DNA of 64,000 nucleotides, from positions 89,020-153,019 of the forward strand of contig CALUOO010000008.1 in the NCBI GenBank assembly GCA_944322345.1. Direction: 5' to 3'. This DNA is from an uncultured Bacteroides sp. (GTDB lineage: Bacteria; Bacteroidota; Bacteroidia; Bacteroidales; Bacteroidaceae). Shown in pieces: positions 62,901-64,000 of this stretch. How positions within the stretch are numbered: the first letter of the stretch is position 1; every line of letters starts with the position of its first letter. The notes beneath the pieces are model-generated. The model did no database searches and was not told where the DNA came from. It saw only the letters and a list, made by a program, of their open reading frames with translations. A program made the position numbers and the translations under genes.

Positions 62901-63348
62901 CCTTGAACTATTGTTACCGGCTACCTATGTGACAGGCAGCAGCGAACGTATGTTACTTTATCGTGAACTTGACGGTCTGACACTCGACAAAGATGTTGCA
63001 GACTTCCGCAGCAGACTGGAAGACCGTTTTGGCCCTGTACCTCCTGAAACGGAAGAATTGCTTCGTATTGTTCCTCTACGTCGGCTTGCAGCTCGTCTAG
63101 GTGCAGAGAAAGTATTTTTAAAAGGCGGACGAATGACGTTATTCTTCGTATCCAACCCCGATAGTCCGTTCTATCAAAGTCAGGCATTCGGCAAAGTGAT
63201 TGACTATATGATGAAGTATACACGACGCTGTGACCTACGTGAGCAAAATAACCGTCGCAGTATGGTAATCAAAGATGTTAGCACTGTAGAGGAAGCTGTC
63301 AGCGTGCTACAGGAAATAGTAGCACTCCCCGTAAAGGAAGTGCAGTAA
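59971..63348 (+). CDS. mfd: Transcription-repair coupling factor Mfd
   Basis: 1125 residues from ATG 59971. N-terminal UvrB-homology region, RNA-polymerase interacting domain near 435-510 (TDHGIGRFAGLVRI), then a RecG-like translocase: Walker A CGDVGFGKTEVAIRA (~585), IIDEEQKFGVSVKE (~685), TATPIPRTLQFSLMGARDLS, and motif VI QMRGRVGRSNKKAF. C-terminal TRCF domain ends ...VALPVKEVQ. It removes stalled RNA polymerase at lesions and recruits UvrA. Slightly shorter than E. coli Mfd (1148) but complete. Confidence 0.96.
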   Translation: MTITDFQRLYADHPKTEAMRRLLGDNSVRTIFCGGLQASAASLFASILAEQHTCPLLFILGDLEEAGYFYHDLCQVLGSEQVLFFPSSYRRAIKYGQKDAANEILRTEVLSRLQKQEEGLCIVTYPDALAEKVVSRTELDSKTLKLSTGERVDEVFVTDVLAGYGFQRVDYVYEPGQYAVRGSIIDVFSFASELPYRIDFFGDEVDSIRTFEVETQLSKEGQDTIVIVPDLAVTDDSATSFLDFIPTDTLLAMRDFLWLQERIQVVHDEALTPQAIAVQEAEDNDGTTLTGKLIDSAEFTRRALDFRRMEFGNRPSGVPDASIMFYTTAQPIFHKNFDLVAQTFKEHLADGYTIYICSDSRKQTDRIQAIFEDRGDHITFTPVERTLHAGFVDHTLRICLFTDHQLFDRFHKYNLKSDRARAGKVALSLKELNQFTPGDYVVHTDHGIGRFAGLVRIPNGDTTQEVIKLVYQNDDVVFVSIHSLHKVSKYKGKDGEPPRLNKLGTGAWEKLKDRTKKKIKDIARDLIRLYSQRRKEKGFMYSPDSFLQKELEASFIYEDTPDQSKATADVKADMESDRPMDRLICGDVGFGKTEVAIRAAFKAVTDNKQVAVLVPTTVLAYQHFQTFKERLKGMPCRVEYLSRARTAAQSKAVLKGLADGDVNILIGTHRILGKDVKFKDLGLLIIDEEQKFGVSVKEKLRQLKVNVDTLTMTATPIPRTLQFSLMGARDLSVISTPPPNRYPIQTEVHTFNEEVITDAINFEMSRNGQVFFVNNRISNLPELKAMIERNIPDCRVCIGHGQMEPTQLEQVIIDFVNYEYDVLLATTIIESGIDIPNANTIIINQAQNFGLSDLHQMRGRVGRSNKKAFCYLLAPPLHSLTPEGKRRLQAIENFSDLGSGIHIAMQDLDIRGAGNLLGAEQSGFIADLGYETYQKILSEAVHELKNDEFADLYADEIKGEGQVTGENFVDECQIESDLELLLPATYVTGSSERMLLYRELDGLTLDKDVADFRSRLEDRFGPVPPETEELLRIVPLRRLAARLGAEKVFLKGGRMTLFFVSNPDSPFYQSQAFGKVIDYMMKYTRRCDLREQNNRRSMVIKDVSTVEEAVSVLQEIVALPVKEVQ

Positions 63349-63352
63349 AATG

Positions 63353-63927
63353 TTATGCATGGCGTGGACGTATCATACGAACAACTGATGATAGTGTATT
63401 TTGTATTGGTTTACCCAATATAATCATTGTAACAGCTATCAAAATAAGTGCAATGCCAAGTGCTTCCTGCCATGTAAATGCTTCTCCGAAGAAAAGAGCA
63501 CCTATACAAACAGCAGTAACAGGCTCCATAGCCCCTAAAATAGATGTTAGTGTACCACCTATATGGTGGACGGCAAGTAGGAGAGTAATATTAGAGATAA
63601 CTGTCGGGACAACAGCCAGTAAAATCAGATTAGTAGCCGAAAGAGCGTCAGGTATAGGTTGAATTCCTTTACCTGATATGCATTTGACAGCAAACATTAG
63701 GGTAGTAAATACAAACACATAGAAAGCTAGTTTTCTACTATTCATCGTCTTGACACGTGATTTGTTGACAGCTGTAATATAACTGGCATACCCTATAGCA
63801 GAAAGCAGTATGACAACTATCCCCACAGGATCTACAACAAGTTCATTTCCCTTCAAAGACAACTTAGCTACTCCATAGATTGCCAATGCAATGGCAAGCC
63901 ATGTAACCCATGAAGTACGTTCTCTAA
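63353..63927 (-). pseudogene. EamA/DMT-family transporter, 5' end lost to IS insertion
   Basis: About 190 residues of the C-terminal ~60% of an EamA transporter: RERTSWVTWLAIALAIYG, then five or six membrane helices with LLAVHHIGGTLTSILGAMEP and FFGEAFTWQEALGIALIL, the typical second EamA repeat (family length ~300, ten helices). The frame has no start codon at a sensible position (only a TTG at 63886) and runs upstream into what looks like an insertion sequence, where it meets a stop near 63953. Thus the gene is broken here. It is 4 bp beyond the mfd stop, on the opposite strand. Confidence 0.75.
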
Positions 63928-64000
63928 GAGCCTGTTTAAATTTTGCTCAGTAACATTCTTATCGCCGCCAGTTTCACCATTTCCTCAGCCGAATCGAACG
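63928..64000 (-). mobile_element. End of an insertion sequence (left boundary estimated)
   Basis: GAGCCTGTTTAAATTTTGCTC begins where the EamA homology stops and looks like an IS terminal region; a transposase-like reading frame ends 8 bp inside it. The rest is outside the window, so family and target duplication cannot be determined. Confidence 0.55.
63936..64000 (-). CDS. Transposase C-terminus (IS5/IS1182-like), partial
   Basis: Minus strand frame ...FDSAEEMVKLAAIRMLLSKI stops with TAA at 63936. Transposases of the IS5/IS4 superfamily often end in a similar AEE/AEN-MV-hA-IRhhL helix. Only about 20 codons are visible; the family is a guess. Confidence 0.5.
   Translation of the reverse strand, partial: FDSAEEMVKLAAIRMLLSKI

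Overview
The window looks like a Bacteroides-type gut chromosome (order Bacteroidales). Evidence: many promoters fit the Bacteroides -7 consensus TAnnTTTG; there is a GldE homologue, a BtuB/BtuG-type surface B12 uptake locus under a cobalamin riboswitch, a paired S46 dipeptidyl-peptidase DPP7/DPP11 system, an anaerobic sulfatase-maturating enzyme, HU-related proteins of the Bacteroidales-specific type, and a FimA/Mfa-like (type V) fimbrial locus with lipobox signal peptides. The species cannot be fixed from sequence reading alone.

Layout. 1-9.4 kb: groES-groEL (groEL cut by the window edge), two L,D-transpeptidases, a NUDIX hydrolase, a 40-bp tandem repeat array, then a leftward set anSME-dpp7-dpp11. 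9.5-16 kb: a DUF4369-type lipoprotein, a 23-bp palindromic repeat array, an HU-related gene, and a leftward porin-pstSCAB phosphate operon without phoU. 16-23 kb: RNase G, a 30-codon COX24/mS38-like gene, HU, MutY, SSB, GldE, a phosphopantetheinyl transferase, a second 40-bp array and a DUF6261-like gene. 23-30 kb: cobalamin riboswitch, btuB, a BtuG-like beta-propeller lipoprotein and a second propeller lipoprotein; a thioredoxin-fold lipoprotein-like gene lies upstream. 30-38 kb: a two-component system, a transglutaminase-like membrane protein, a third 40-bp array, a DUF3805-like gene, an ABC-F ATPase and a PHP-family histidinol phosphatase. 38-48.5 kb: a tyrosine recombinase, an invertible promoter segment, and a seven-gene fimbrial operon. 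48.5-64 kb: isomerase, aminotransferase, LolC/E-type permease, PlsC, metallophosphoesterase, a stand-alone MetH reactivation domain, dihydroorotase, a dolichol-phosphate-mannose-synthase-like GT2, another HU-related gene, a PHP phosphodiesterase, mfd, and an EamA transporter gene broken by an insertion sequence at the right edge.

Two observations stand out. First, the fimbrial operon sits behind a ~235-bp segment bounded by 19/20-matching inverted repeats next to a tyrosine recombinase; the best promoter inside points away from the operon, so the sequenced molecule appears to be in the OFF phase. Second, four otherwise unrelated genes (10630, 22319, 42802, 57817) end in the same Gly/Asp-rich linker plus the terminal heptapeptide ESPDPIV, and each is flanked by a short intergenic tandem array of self-complementary units (22-24 or 40 bp). 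At least three of them have HU-like or HU-associated architectures. This tail-plus-array pairing is the best candidate here for an undescribed system.
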